A stretch of DNA of 12,916 nt from Actinomycetota bacterium (GTDB lineage: Bacteria; Actinomycetota; Thermoleophilia; UBA2241), in NCBI GenBank assembly GCA_003132645.1, contig PKYM01000140.1:453-13368 (forward strand), in the 5' to 3' direction. Positions within the stretch are counted from its first letter, which is position 1; each line of letters begins with the position of its first letter. The notes beneath the pieces were generated by a model. The model worked only from the letters and a program-made list of their open reading frames with translations, had not been told where the DNA came from and ran no database searches. Of this stretch, positions 6,628-12,916 are shown in pieces. The position numbers and the translations under genes were made by a program.

Positions 6628-6645
6628 CCGCCTGCCGATTCCTTT
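6614..6645 (+). terminator. Possible rnhB terminator built on the last repeat
   Basis: The arm 6614-6622 pairs with 6627-6635 over nine positions (one T.G pair) around a four-base loop GACA. The stem is followed by CGATTCCTTT, which is T-rich for this genome. The other repeat copies could compete for the same right arm. The rest of the gap to yraN holds only the promoter and ribosome-binding signals described separately. Confidence 0.5.
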
Positions 6646-6691
6646 GCGGTAGACGAAGCCCGAACGTCACCGCCCGACTGCCCCTTTCGCC

Positions 6692-6720
6692 TTCATCGTC
6701 GGACGCGCTCAGGCTAGCGT
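6692..6720 (+). promoter_or_regulatory. Putative promoter before yraN
   Basis: TAGCGT at 6715-6720 is a -10 candidate, with TTCATC at 6692-6697 as a half-matching -35 and a 17-nt spacer. A start near 6727 would put an in-frame GTG (6728) at the 5' end of the mRNA, with a second, Shine-Dalgarno-preceded GTG at 6779. Confidence 0.4.
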
Positions 6721-6778
6721 CTCTTGCGTGCCGTCGGCGCATCGAGACGACGGCGGAAGAAGGCGAGGGGGAACCGGC

Positions 6779-7153
6779 GTGCGGGCAGATCCACACGAGT
6801 TCGGGCGGGCGGCCGAACGGCTGGCGGTGGCCTACCTCCAGCAGCGCGCGTATCGCATCGTAGCGGTCAACCAGCGCGTCGGTCGCGGCGAGATCGACAT
6901 CATCGCCCGCCAGGCCGGCGTGCTCGCGTTCATCGAGGTCAAGGCGCGTCGCACCCGCACCTGCGGCACGCCCGAAGACGCCGTTACGCCCCGCAAGCGC
7001 CATCAGATCGCCCGGCTCGCGACGCTCTGGCTGGGCAGTCACCCGCGCTCGCTGGTCGGGGTCTCCGACGTGCGCTTCGACATCATCGCAGTCGACGCTC
7101 TCGAGCGGCCGCCGCGCATCCGTCACCTGCGGGCCGCCTTCGACGGCTCCTGA
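6779..7153 (+). CDS. YraN/UPF0102 family putative endonuclease
   Basis: This 124-residue protein belongs to the YraN (UPF0102) family, which has a PD-(D/E)xK nuclease-like fold and no firmly established role. The N-terminal helix FGRAAERLAVAYL (8-20) precedes the active-site-like residues: E38 and D40 in GRGEID (35-40), and E53 and K55 in FIEVKARR (51-58). The GTG at 6779 has GAGGGGG at 6765-6771, 7 nt upstream, and gives the usual family length. An earlier GTG at 6728 would add 17 Arg/Gly-rich residues not expected in the family; I consider it less likely, although a possible promoter sits just before it. It adjoins rnhB and comM, as in many bacteria. Confidence 0.9.
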   Translation: MRADPHEFGRAAERLAVAYLQQRAYRIVAVNQRVGRGEIDIIARQAGVLAFIEVKARRTRTCGTPEDAVTPRKRHQIARLATLWLGSHPRSLVGVSDVRFDIIAVDALERPPRIRHLRAAFDGS

Positions 7154-7162
7154 GCTTCACGC

Positions 7163-8689
7163 GTGCTGGCCCGCATCGAAAGCGAAGCTCTGTCGGGCCT
7201 CGACAGCCACGCCGTGGCCGTCGAGGCCGACGTGGTGGCGGCCGCACCGGCGTTCACCATCGTCGGGCTCCCCGATGCCGCCGTCCAGGAGAGCCGCGAG
7301 CGCGTGCGCACCGCGATCGTCAATTCTCACTACGAATTCCCCTCGCGACGCATCACGGTCAACCTCGCTCCGGCCGACGTGCGCAAAGAGGGCCCGTCGT
7401 TCGATCTGCCCATCGCCCTCGCCCTGCTTGTCGCCACCGGGCAGACCCGCTGCCGTCTCGCCGACGCCGCGGCCATCGGCGAGCTCGGTCTCGACGGCAC
7501 GATCCGCTCGGTAGCCGGCGTACTGGCCGTCGCACAGAGCGCCTATGGGCGGGGATTGCGGGCGCTGCTGGTGCCCGCGGCCAACGCTCGCGAAGCGGCG
7601 CTGGTCACCGGGCTGCGGGTGCTGCCCGCCGCCACGCTGCGCGAGGCGGCAGCGCTCATGGCGGGCGCCGGAGGTCCGGCCGTCGAGTGTCCCGACCCCG
7701 AGACGCTCCTCGACGTCGAGGCAGCCACCGACGTCGACTTGAGCGACGTCCTGGGCCAGGGTCGCGTCAAGCGGGTGCTCGAGGTCGCTGTGGCCGGCGC
7801 GCACAACCTCCTCATGGTCGGCCCGCCGGGCTCAGGCAAGACCATGATCGCTCGGCGCGTGCCGTCGATCATGCCGCCGTTGTCGGTCGCCGAAGCGATC
7901 GACGTCACGCGCATCTACAGCGTCGCCGGCATGCTGCCGCCCGATGTCTCGCTCGTGGTGCGGCGCCCGTTCAGGGCGCCGCACCACACCATCTCGGTGG
8001 CCGGCCTGGTGGGCGGCGGCGCTTCGCCACGGGCCGGCGAGGTCAGCCTGGCGCATCTCGGGGTTCTGTTCCTGGACGAGTTTCCCGAGTTTCGCCACTC
8101 GGCGCTCGAAGGCTTGCGCCAGCCGCTCGAAGACGGCGAGGTGACGATCTCGCGGGCGCTCACGTCGCTCAGGTTTCCCGCCCGCATCATGCTCGTCGCG
8201 GCAATGAACCCGTGCGCCTGCGGCTTTCGTGGCGACAAGACCCGCGCCTGCTGCTGCCCGGCCCATCGTCTGGCGCAGTACGGGCAGCGGCTGAGCGGAC
8301 CGCTGCTCGACCGCATCGACCTGCGTATCGACGTGCCACGGCTCACCCCCCGCGACCGCCGCAGCCAGGTCTCCGGCGAGTCGTCGGCCGTCGTGCGCGA
8401 GCGCGTCACGCGCGCCAGGGCACGTCAGCGCGAACGGCTCTCCGGCGCCGGGGTGAGCGCCAACGCCCACCTCTCGGCGCGTGGCCTGCGCGAGCTGTGC
8501 CGGCTCGAATCGCGAGCCGTCGCGGTGCTCGATCGGGCTTACGACGAACTGCGTCTCAGCGCGCGAGCCTGCGACCGTGTGATCAAAGTGGCGCAGACCA
8601 TCGCCGACCTCGAGGGCTCCGACACCATCCAGGGCGGCCACGTCCTCGAAAGCCTGTCGTATCGCGAGCCGCCGTGGAGCCGACGCTGA
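7163..8689 (+). CDS. comM: ComM / YifB-type Mg chelatase-like AAA+ ATPase
   Basis: This is the AAA+ helicase family shown in Vibrio to drive branch migration during natural transformation; the older name is Mg chelatase-like protein. The 508 residues have an N-terminal Lon-S5-like domain (FTIVGLPDAAVQESRERVR at 31-49), the AAA+ core with Walker A GPPGSGKT (220-227), Walker B VLFLDE (301-306) and the LLDRIDLRI segment (381-389), and a C-terminal Mg-chelatase domain. A cysteine cluster (C351, C353, C363-C365) may bind zinc. The GTG start at 7163 lies 9 nt after yraN with no clear Shine-Dalgarno site. Its end overlaps the dprA start by 16 nt, so the two are probably translated together. ComM also occurs in bacteria not known to be transformable. 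Confidence 0.95.
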   Translation: MLARIESEALSGLDSHAVAVEADVVAAAPAFTIVGLPDAAVQESRERVRTAIVNSHYEFPSRRITVNLAPADVRKEGPSFDLPIALALLVATGQTRCRLADAAAIGELGLDGTIRSVAGVLAVAQSAYGRGLRALLVPAANAREAALVTGLRVLPAATLREAAALMAGAGGPAVECPDPETLLDVEAATDVDLSDVLGQGRVKRVLEVAVAGAHNLLMVGPPGSGKTMIARRVPSIMPPLSVAEAIDVTRIYSVAGMLPPDVSLVVRRPFRAPHHTISVAGLVGGGASPRAGEVSLAHLGVLFLDEFPEFRHSALEGLRQPLEDGEVTISRALTSLRFPARIMLVAAMNPCACGFRGDKTRACCCPAHRLAQYGQRLSGPLLDRIDLRIDVPRLTPRDRRSQVSGESSAVVRERVTRARARQRERLSGAGVSANAHLSARGLRELCRLESRAVAVLDRAYDELRLSARACDRVIKVAQTIADLEGSDTIQGGHVLESLSYREPPWSRR

Positions 8690-10005
8690 GCAGCCGCCGC
8701 CACGAACCCTCTCCACCCGCGACTCCTGGCGCCGCGTCGGCGTCTGTCGATGGCGGTGAGGCGGCGACACCCGATGACGCCGCCGACCTACGCCAGCGCT
8801 GTCTCTGGCTGGCCGAGCGCGCCGCCTACGACCGTGGGCTCGTTGGTCGGCTCGTCAAGGCGCACGGCAGCTTTGCCGCGGCACTGGGCCAACCGCGATC
8901 GACCCTGTCCAAGGCGCTGCGCTCGAGTCCAGGGGACGCTCACGGCGCCGACACAAGCGCCGGGTCGCCCGGTGAGACACCCGAGGGCGTCGTCACCTGG
9001 TGCGACCAGGAGTACCCGCCGCGGCTGCGAGAGCTCTTCGACCCGCCTCCGGCGCTCTTCCTGCGCGGTCGGCTTTGGCCGGACATGCTGCGAGGGTTAC
9101 GGGAACGCCCTACGGTAGCGGTCGTGGGAGCTCGTCACCCCTCGCCCTACGGCCTCGAGATGGCCTGGCTGCTGGGCGCCGGGTTGGCGCGCGCCGGGGT
9201 CAACGTCGTCAGCGGCATGGCGCTCGGCATCGACGCACAGGCTCACGCCGGCGCGCTCGAGGGTCTCGAGCTGGCCGCACCCGGCGAAGGGCTCCCCGAC
9301 GCGCCGGTCGTGCTCGCCGGGGTCCTGGGGGCCGGCGTTCGCCTGGCCGTGCCGCGCACCAACGAGGAGCTGTTCGGCGCCATCGCCCGGCGTGGCGTGC
9401 TGCTCAGCGAGTACGGCTGGTCGCTGCCGCCGTACCCCTGGCGGTTCCCTGCTCGCAACCGCCTCATCGCGGCCCTGTCCGACGCCGTGGTCATAGTCGA
9501 AGGTCGCGCCACGAGCGGCGCGCTGCACACGGCCGCCTTCGCCCTCGACCTCGGACGCGACGTGCTGGCCGTGCCGGGGGAGGCCGGTCGGCCGCTCTCG
9601 GCGGGCCCCCACCGGTTGCTGCGCGACGGCGCCCACCTGTGCGAGTCGCCCGGCGATGTGCTGGCTCTGCTGCCCGCGGGTCCGTGGTCTGTCCCGGAGG
9701 CGGCCACCAGCAGGGCGGTATCCGCGGCGCGCGCCGGCGACGCGGGCGAGCGTCACGACGCCACCTTGTGGCCGCCGTCCACGGCTGCCGCAGGCGGCTC
9801 CAATGACGCGCGCAGCGGTCCCGAGAGGCATGTGCTGGCAGCCCTGCGACGCGGCCAGCACACTGCCGACCAGCTTGCCCTCGCGCTCGACCTGCCGCCC
9901 CAGGCGGTGTCGGCGGCGCTCACCGTGCTCGAGATCGACGGCCTCCTCGAGGTGCAGCCCGGCGGGCGCTACCGCCTGCGCCGCCGGCGCACGTCGGGAA
10001 CCTGA
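8674..10005 (+). CDS. dprA: DNA processing protein DprA (Smf)
   Basis: DprA binds incoming single-stranded DNA and loads RecA during transformation. From the GTG at 8674, which overlaps comM by 16 nt, the product is 443 residues. There is a disordered N-terminal stretch (1-35), a SAM-like helical region (about 40-85), and the Rossmann-like core: VAVVGARHPSPYG (148-160), SGMALGIDAQAH (180-191), RFPARNRLIAALSDAVVIVE (257-276) and LAVPGE (298-303). A low-complexity linker (about 335-383) leads to a winged-helix domain (384-436). About 12-15 residues (around 197-212) appear inserted before GVLGAGV compared with typical DprA. No later in-frame ATG, GTG or TTG precedes the conserved region, which fixes the start. 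The open frame extending back to 6724 is a shadow of yraN and comM. Confidence 0.95.
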   Translation: MEPTLSSRRHEPSPPATPGAASASVDGGEAATPDDAADLRQRCLWLAERAAYDRGLVGRLVKAHGSFAAALGQPRSTLSKALRSSPGDAHGADTSAGSPGETPEGVVTWCDQEYPPRLRELFDPPPALFLRGRLWPDMLRGLRERPTVAVVGARHPSPYGLEMAWLLGAGLARAGVNVVSGMALGIDAQAHAGALEGLELAAPGEGLPDAPVVLAGVLGAGVRLAVPRTNEELFGAIARRGVLLSEYGWSLPPYPWRFPARNRLIAALSDAVVIVEGRATSGALHTAAFALDLGRDVLAVPGEAGRPLSAGPHRLLRDGAHLCESPGDVLALLPAGPWSVPEAATSRAVSAARAGDAGERHDATLWPPSTAAAGGSNDARSGPERHVLAALRRGQHTADQLALALDLPPQAVSAALTVLEIDGLLEVQPGGRYRLRRRRTSGT

Positions 10006-10167
10006 CCGACACGGCCGCTCTCATGACGTCGCGGGCCGCGGGCAGGATGCGAGCCCCGCCTTGGCGAACTTCCCAGGCAGGACGTCGGCGCACCTTGCCG
10101 ACCCGCGGCGCTCGCCGGTCCGGCGTCCGGTCTGCCAGGAGAAGACGAGACGACCCTCACGGACAGC

Positions 10168-11091
10168 ATGTCGACAGTCCCCAGACCAGACGGCTCCGAT
10201 GACCTGATCGAGCAGTTCCTGCGCTCCCTCGAGGTCCGCGGACTCTCGCCTGCCACGCGACGGTCCTACGCATCCGATCTCGCGCAGCTCAGCGAGTGGC
10301 TGGTCGAGCGCGAGAGTGGGCTCGCCGAACTCGACCGCACGACCGTGCGGGCTTTCGTGGCCGACCTGGGCCGCCGCGGCTATGCGCCGTCCACCCTGGC
10401 TCGCAAGCTGTCTGCCGTGCGCTCGCTCGCGCGGTTTCTGACGGCACGCGATGTGCTGGCCTCAGACCCGGCGCAGTACCTTCCGGGTCCCCGCCGCCGC
10501 CGGCGCCTGCCACACGCCTTGCGACCGGCCGAGGTCGACGCGGTCTGTGACGCGGTGCGCGGCTCCGACCCGCTGGCCCTGCGCGACCGGCTCATGTTCG
10601 AGCTGCTGTACGGCTGTGGGCTGCGCAGCCAGGAGCTGATCGACGTGAGCTGCGACGACGTGCGCGCGGCGCGCGGCGAGCTGCTGGTACGCGGCAAGGG
10701 CGGCAAGATGCGGGTCGTACCGCTCGGCGACGAAGCCGCCGCGGCGCTCGAGCGTTACCTCGCGACTGGGCGGGGTGCCCTCGGGCGGCGAGGAGGCGCA
10801 GCCTCCCCGCCGCCCGAGGGCACCCTTCTGCTGACGCGCAGCGGGCGGCCGCTGCACACCTCGGACGTGCGTCGCGTGGTCACCAAGTACGCCGCCATAG
10901 CCGGCCTCGACGCGGCCTCGCCGCACATGTTCCGGCACGCCTATGCTACGCACATGCTCGAACACGGCGCCGATCTGCGGGCCATTCAGGAGCTTCTGGG
11001 TCACAGCTCGGTCTCCACGACGCAGATCTACACGCACGTGAGCGGCGCCCATCTGAAGGCCGTCTACCGACGACATCACCCGCGATCGTGA
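10168..11091 (+). CDS. XerC/XerD-type tyrosine recombinase
   Basis: This tyrosine recombinase of the Xer family resolves chromosome dimers at dif sites. The 307 residues comprise an N-terminal SAM-like core-binding domain (about 10-95) and the catalytic domain with all active-site residues: R153 (GLRSQEL), K177 (GKGGKMR), H253 and R256 (PHMFRHAYATHML), H279 (LGHSS) and Y288 (QIYTH). Position beside dprA suggests the XerC branch, but XerC and XerD cannot be separated by eye. Residues about 202-219, rich in Gly, Arg, Ala and Pro, form a surface loop roughly eight residues longer than in E. coli XerC as I recall it; this loop is encoded by a large inverted repeat. The ATG at 10168 has a weak Shine-Dalgarno sequence. 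The preceding 162-nt gap has no TAnnnT box and only a 6-bp hairpin (10084-10102). Confidence 0.95.
   Translation: MSTVPRPDGSDDLIEQFLRSLEVRGLSPATRRSYASDLAQLSEWLVERESGLAELDRTTVRAFVADLGRRGYAPSTLARKLSAVRSLARFLTARDVLASDPAQYLPGPRRRRRLPHALRPAEVDAVCDAVRGSDPLALRDRLMFELLYGCGLRSQELIDVSCDDVRAARGELLVRGKGGKMRVVPLGDEAAAALERYLATGRGALGRRGGAASPPPEGTLLLTRSGRPLHTSDVRRVVTKYAAIAGLDAASPHMFRHAYATHMLEHGADLRAIQELLGHSSVSTTQIYTHVSGAHLKAVYRRHHPRS
10773..10825 (+). repeat. 25-bp inverted repeat inside the xer gene
   Basis: Arms at 10773-10797 and 10801-10825 are complementary at 24 of 25 positions (the exception is A10791/C10807), around a 3-nt loop GCA. The element is entirely in coding sequence and is read as a Gly/Arg/Ala/Pro-rich loop at about residues 202-219. 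Confidence 0.92.
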
Positions 11092-11112
11092 CGGGCGGTC
11101 GTGCGGGGTGAT
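11075..11112 (+). terminator. Possible hairpin at the end of xer
   Basis: ATCACCC (11075-11081) pairs with GGGTGAT (11106-11112). Inside, CGATCG (11083-11088) pairs with CGGTCG (11096-11101) around a 7-nt loop. The stop codon of xer lies in that loop region. No T-run follows; three GTGAnn repeats (11114-11131) come next. A weak terminator or chance structure. Confidence 0.35.
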
Positions 11113-11201
11113 CGTGAGCGTGACTGTGACTGAGATTGCTGCCTTGCGGAGAGCAGGGGTAAGCGCCCGCGTCGACCGACATGTGGGCGAGTGGCGTTCG
11201 G

Positions 11202-11210
11202 TGGTAGCAT
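11202..11210 (+). promoter_or_regulatory. Extended -10 promoter of the sigma factor gene
   Basis: TGGTAGCAT at 11202-11210 is an extended -10 element of the same type as before rpsP, rplS and rpsB. No clear -35 is visible. A start near 11217 gives about 66 nt of leader to the ATG at 11283. Confidence 0.55.
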
Positions 11211-11282
11211 GGAGAGGTTGTCCTTTTGGGCGACAGTGCGGGCAACAGCGGCGTTGTGACGTCGTTGAGTGAGGTCGCATCA

Positions 11283-12074
11283 ATGGCTCGTCTCGACGAA
11301 GCAAGGATCAACGATCTCTGGCGGCGGTTCAAGACCGACGGTGACCAGCAGGCCCGGGATCGGTTGATCCTGGCCTACTCGCCGCTCGTCAAGTACGTCG
11401 CCGGGCGCATGGGCAGCGGCCTGCCGGCGCACATCGAAGAATCCGATCTCATAAGCTACGGCCTCCTCGGACTCATCGGCGCGCTCGAGCGCTTCGACCT
11501 CGGACGCGAGATCAAGTTCGAGACGTATGCGATCTCGCGCATCAAGGGTTCGATCATCGACGAATTGCGCTCGCTCGACTGGGTGCCGCGCTCGGTGCGC
11601 AGCAAGGCTCGCGAGATCGAGCGCGTGTGCGCCCGCCTCGAGAATCGCCTGCAGCGCGCCCCCTCCGACGACGAGATCGCCGCCGAGATGGGCGTCACGA
11701 TGCCCGAGTTCCATCACGCGCTGACGCAGATCTCCAACACCTCGCTCGTCGCGCTCGACGAGCTCTGGGCGATCTCCGGCTCCGACGGCGACACGGCGTC
11801 GCTGATCGACACGATCGAAGACCCCAAGGCCCGCGACCCCTCGCGGATGCTCGATCTCTCCGAGATGAAGGCGCGGCTCGCGGCGGCCATCGATGCCTTG
11901 CCGCCGCGCGAGAAGATCGTCATCGCGCTCTACTACTACGAGAGCCTGACTTTGCGCGAGATCGGCGAGGTCCTGGGCGTCACCGAGTCGCGCGTCTCGC
12001 AGCTTCACACCAAAGCGATCCTGCGCCTCAAGGGCCGCCTGCGCGACGAGATCGAACCCGCTGTCATAGGGTAA
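11283..12074 (+). CDS. whiG: RNA polymerase sigma factor, FliA/WhiG family
   Basis: This is a sigma-70 group 3 factor of the sigma-28 type. FliA members direct flagellar genes and WhiG directs sporulation genes in Streptomyces. The 263 residues contain region 2 (about 29-100: LILAYSPLVKYVAGRM, SYGLLGLIGALERFD, FETYAISRIKGSIID), region 3 (about 104-160) and region 4 (about 200-252) with the helix-turn-helix LTLREIGEVLGVTESRVSQ (222-240). Region 1.1 is absent, as in group 3. The ATG at 11283 has TGAGGT at 11270-11275, 7 nt upstream. A TTG at 11226 would add 19 residues but lies only about 9 nt from the predicted transcript start. The position between xer/dprA and rpsB matches whiG of actinobacteria; no flagellar or anti-sigma gene is present, so the regulon is unknown. 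Confidence 0.93.
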   Translation: MARLDEARINDLWRRFKTDGDQQARDRLILAYSPLVKYVAGRMGSGLPAHIEESDLISYGLLGLIGALERFDLGREIKFETYAISRIKGSIIDELRSLDWVPRSVRSKAREIERVCARLENRLQRAPSDDEIAAEMGVTMPEFHHALTQISNTSLVALDELWAISGSDGDTASLIDTIEDPKARDPSRMLDLSEMKARLAAAIDALPPREKIVIALYYYESLTLREIGEVLGVTESRVSQLHTKAILRLKGRLRDEIEPAVIG

Positions 12075-12087
12075 CGCGCACTCGCGA

Positions 12088-12114
12088 CGCAGGCTCCGCG
12101 GGCGTGCGGCTGCG
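12088..12114 (+). terminator. Possible hairpin between the sigma gene and rpsB
   Basis: CGCAG (12088-12092) pairs with CTGCG (12110-12114), and after a 3-nt bulge CCGC (12096-12099) pairs with GCGG (12106-12109) around a 6-nt loop. It lies between the sigma-factor stop and the rpsB -10 box and has no T-run. Confidence 0.3.
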
Positions 12115-12121
12115 ACGTGCG

Positions 12122-12130
12122 TGGTATCAT
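12122..12130 (+). promoter_or_regulatory. Extended -10 promoter of rpsB
   Basis: TGGTATCAT at 12122-12130, followed by GT, differs at one base from the eleven-base rpsP element. No -35 hexamer is recognisable. Transcription would begin near 12137, leaving about 127 nt of leader. Confidence 0.6.
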
Positions 12131-12154
12131 GTGTGGCTACCTGTTTTCGCCAAC

Positions 12155-12209
12155 CCCCGACCCGACGGGTCTGGGCGCGTGGCGGTGCCCCGCTTGCGGG
12201 GTTCCACGC
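12155..12209 (+). promoter_or_regulatory. Structured rpsB 5' leader, candidate autoregulatory element
   Basis: Two adjacent hairpins can form. In the first, GACCC (12159-12163) pairs with GGGTC (12167-12171), and CCC/GGG outside (12155-12157/12173-12175) extends it past a mismatch. In the second, GCGTGG (12177-12182) pairs with CCACGC (12204-12209), with an internal loop and then CCCCG/CGGGG capped by CTTG, a stable G(CUUG)C tetraloop. Many bacteria regulate rpsB through S2 binding to its own leader; that this is such a site is inference. Confidence 0.45.
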
Positions 12210-12263
12210 CGCCCTCCGTCGGCAGCAGAAGAGTACTGACAACCGACCCCTCAAGGAGGCACC

Positions 12264-12916
12264 GTGCCTACGGTCAGCATGAAGGACCTGCTGCAAAGCG
12301 GCGTCCATTTCGGCCATCAGACCCGCCGCTGGAACCCGAAGATGAAGAGCTACATCTTCTCCGAACGTGGCGGCATCTACATAATCGATCTGCAGAAGAC
12401 GACCGTGCTCATCGACGAGGCCTACAACTTCTTGCGCAACGTCGCCGCCCGCGGCGGCAGCGTGCTCTTCGTGGGTACCAAGAAGCAGTGCCAGGAGTCC
12501 ATCAAGGAAGAGGCTGCGGCGGCCGGTCAGCCGTACGTCGCGGCGCGCTGGCTGGGCGGTCTGCTGACCAACTACGCCACGCTGTCCAAGCGCATCCGGC
12601 GGCTTCACGAGCTGCGTGAGCTGGTCGCCGCGGGCTCGATCGACGTGTTGCCGACGCGCGATCAGATGAAGCTTCGCGGCGAGCTCGCCAAGCTCGAGAC
12701 CAACCTGGGCGGGGTGGCCGGCATGGACAGCCTGCCCAGCGCTGTGTTCGTGGTCGACCCGCGCAAAGAGGCGATCGTCATCAAAGAGGCGCGTAAGCTG
12801 CACATCCCGATCGTGGCGCTCGTCGACACCAACTGCGACCCCGACGAGGTCGACTTCGTGATCCCCGGCAACGACGACGCCATCCGTTCCTGCGCGGTGA
12901 TCGTCAAGGCCATGGC
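12264..12916 (+). CDS. rpsB: 30S ribosomal protein S2 (partial, cut by the window end)
   Basis: S2 binds late to the 30S subunit near the mRNA exit and is needed for S1 attachment where S1 is of the classical type. The 217 codons present cover most of the protein (full length is usually 240-300 residues): [19 protein letters not shown], then [48 protein letters not shown], the [18 protein letters not shown] region and [20 protein letters not shown], all typical S2 blocks in order. The GTG at 12264 has AAGGAGG at 12253-12259, 4 nt upstream, which is a tight spacing. The gene runs off the window; tsf normally follows. Confidence 0.97.
   Translation, partial: MPTVSMKDLLQSGVHFGHQTRRWNPKMKSYIFSERGGIYIIDLQKTTVLIDEAYNFLRNVAARGGSVLFVGTKKQCQESIKEEAAAAGQPYVAARWLGGLLTNYATLSKRIRRLHELRELVAAGSIDVLPTRDQMKLRGELAKLETNLGGVAGMDSLPSAVFVVDPRKEAIVIKEARKLHIPIVALVDTNCDPDEVDFVIPGNDDAIRSCAVIVKAM

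Noticed and set aside
6535..6778. Possible small RNA or tRNA in the rnhB-yraN gap
   Set aside because: No cloverleaf, no conserved T-loop sequence, and the region is accounted for by the tandem repeats, a hairpin and promoter-like elements.
6724..10005. A 1093-codon open frame on the + strand
   Set aside because: Up to 8673 it overlaps yraN and comM in a different frame and is Arg/Ala/Gly/Pro-rich with no domain. Only the last 443 codons are real (dprA).
11114..11131. Short GTGAnn repeat (three units) after the Xer gene
   Set aside because: Only 18 bases with a variable last two positions; could be chance.
11280..12803. 507-codon open frame on the - strand
   Set aside because: It lies opposite the sigma factor and rpsB, both with unmistakable family motifs. 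Long antisense frames are expected where third codon positions are G or C.

Overview
The window is a GC-rich (clearly above 60 percent), densely packed bacterial chromosome segment with every gene on the + strand. GTG is the commonest start codon and TTG is used once. The gene order ftsY - ffh - rpsP - khpA - rimM - trmD - rplS - lepB - rnhB - yraN - comM - dprA - xer recombinase - FliA/WhiG sigma factor - rpsB is the conserved Actinomycetota order, so I infer an actinobacterium. The WhiG-type sigma factor next to rpsB, the 87-residue KH protein between rpsP and rimM, and the TAnnnT -10 boxes agree with this. I cannot name a class with confidence; a deep-branching lineage such as Thermoleophilia or Coriobacteriia is a guess.

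Layout. (1) 1-3008, protein targeting: the last codons of an upstream gene (probably smc), ftsY, an interposed GNAT acetyltransferase, and ffh with its own promoter. A 17-pair hairpin follows ffh directly. (2) 3060-5871, ribosome, tRNA and secretion genes: rpsP from an extended -10 promoter and a TTG start, then khpA, rimM and trmD in a tight run; rplS has its own promoter inside the trmD-rplS gap, and lepB follows after 12 nt. (3) 5886-10005, nucleic-acid processing: rnhB, probably leaderless, a 244-nt gap with four 17-bp tandem repeats and a possible terminator, then yraN, comM and dprA, the last two overlapping. (4) 10168-12916: a XerC/D-type recombinase, a WhiG/FliA sigma factor, and the first 217 codons of rpsB behind a leader of about 127 nt that can form two hairpins.

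The genes join SRP-dependent targeting (FtsY, Ffh) and signal-peptide removal (LepB) to ribosome assembly and tRNA modification (S16, KhpA, RimM, TrmD, L19, S2). A second group handles DNA and RNA-DNA substrates (RNase HII, YraN, ComM, DprA, Xer). ComM and DprA are components of natural transformation in other bacteria, but no uptake machinery is visible here.

I found no new multi-gene system: this is a conserved housekeeping locus. What deserves a second look is non-coding or structural: a near-perfect 25-bp inverted repeat inside the xer reading frame, the tandem repeats after rnhB, a probable leaderless rnhB, a shared extended -10 promoter at rpsP and rpsB, and the structured rpsB leader. 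No gene-free stretch exceeds 300 nt, and I saw no tRNA, rRNA, CRISPR array, insertion sequence or origin.
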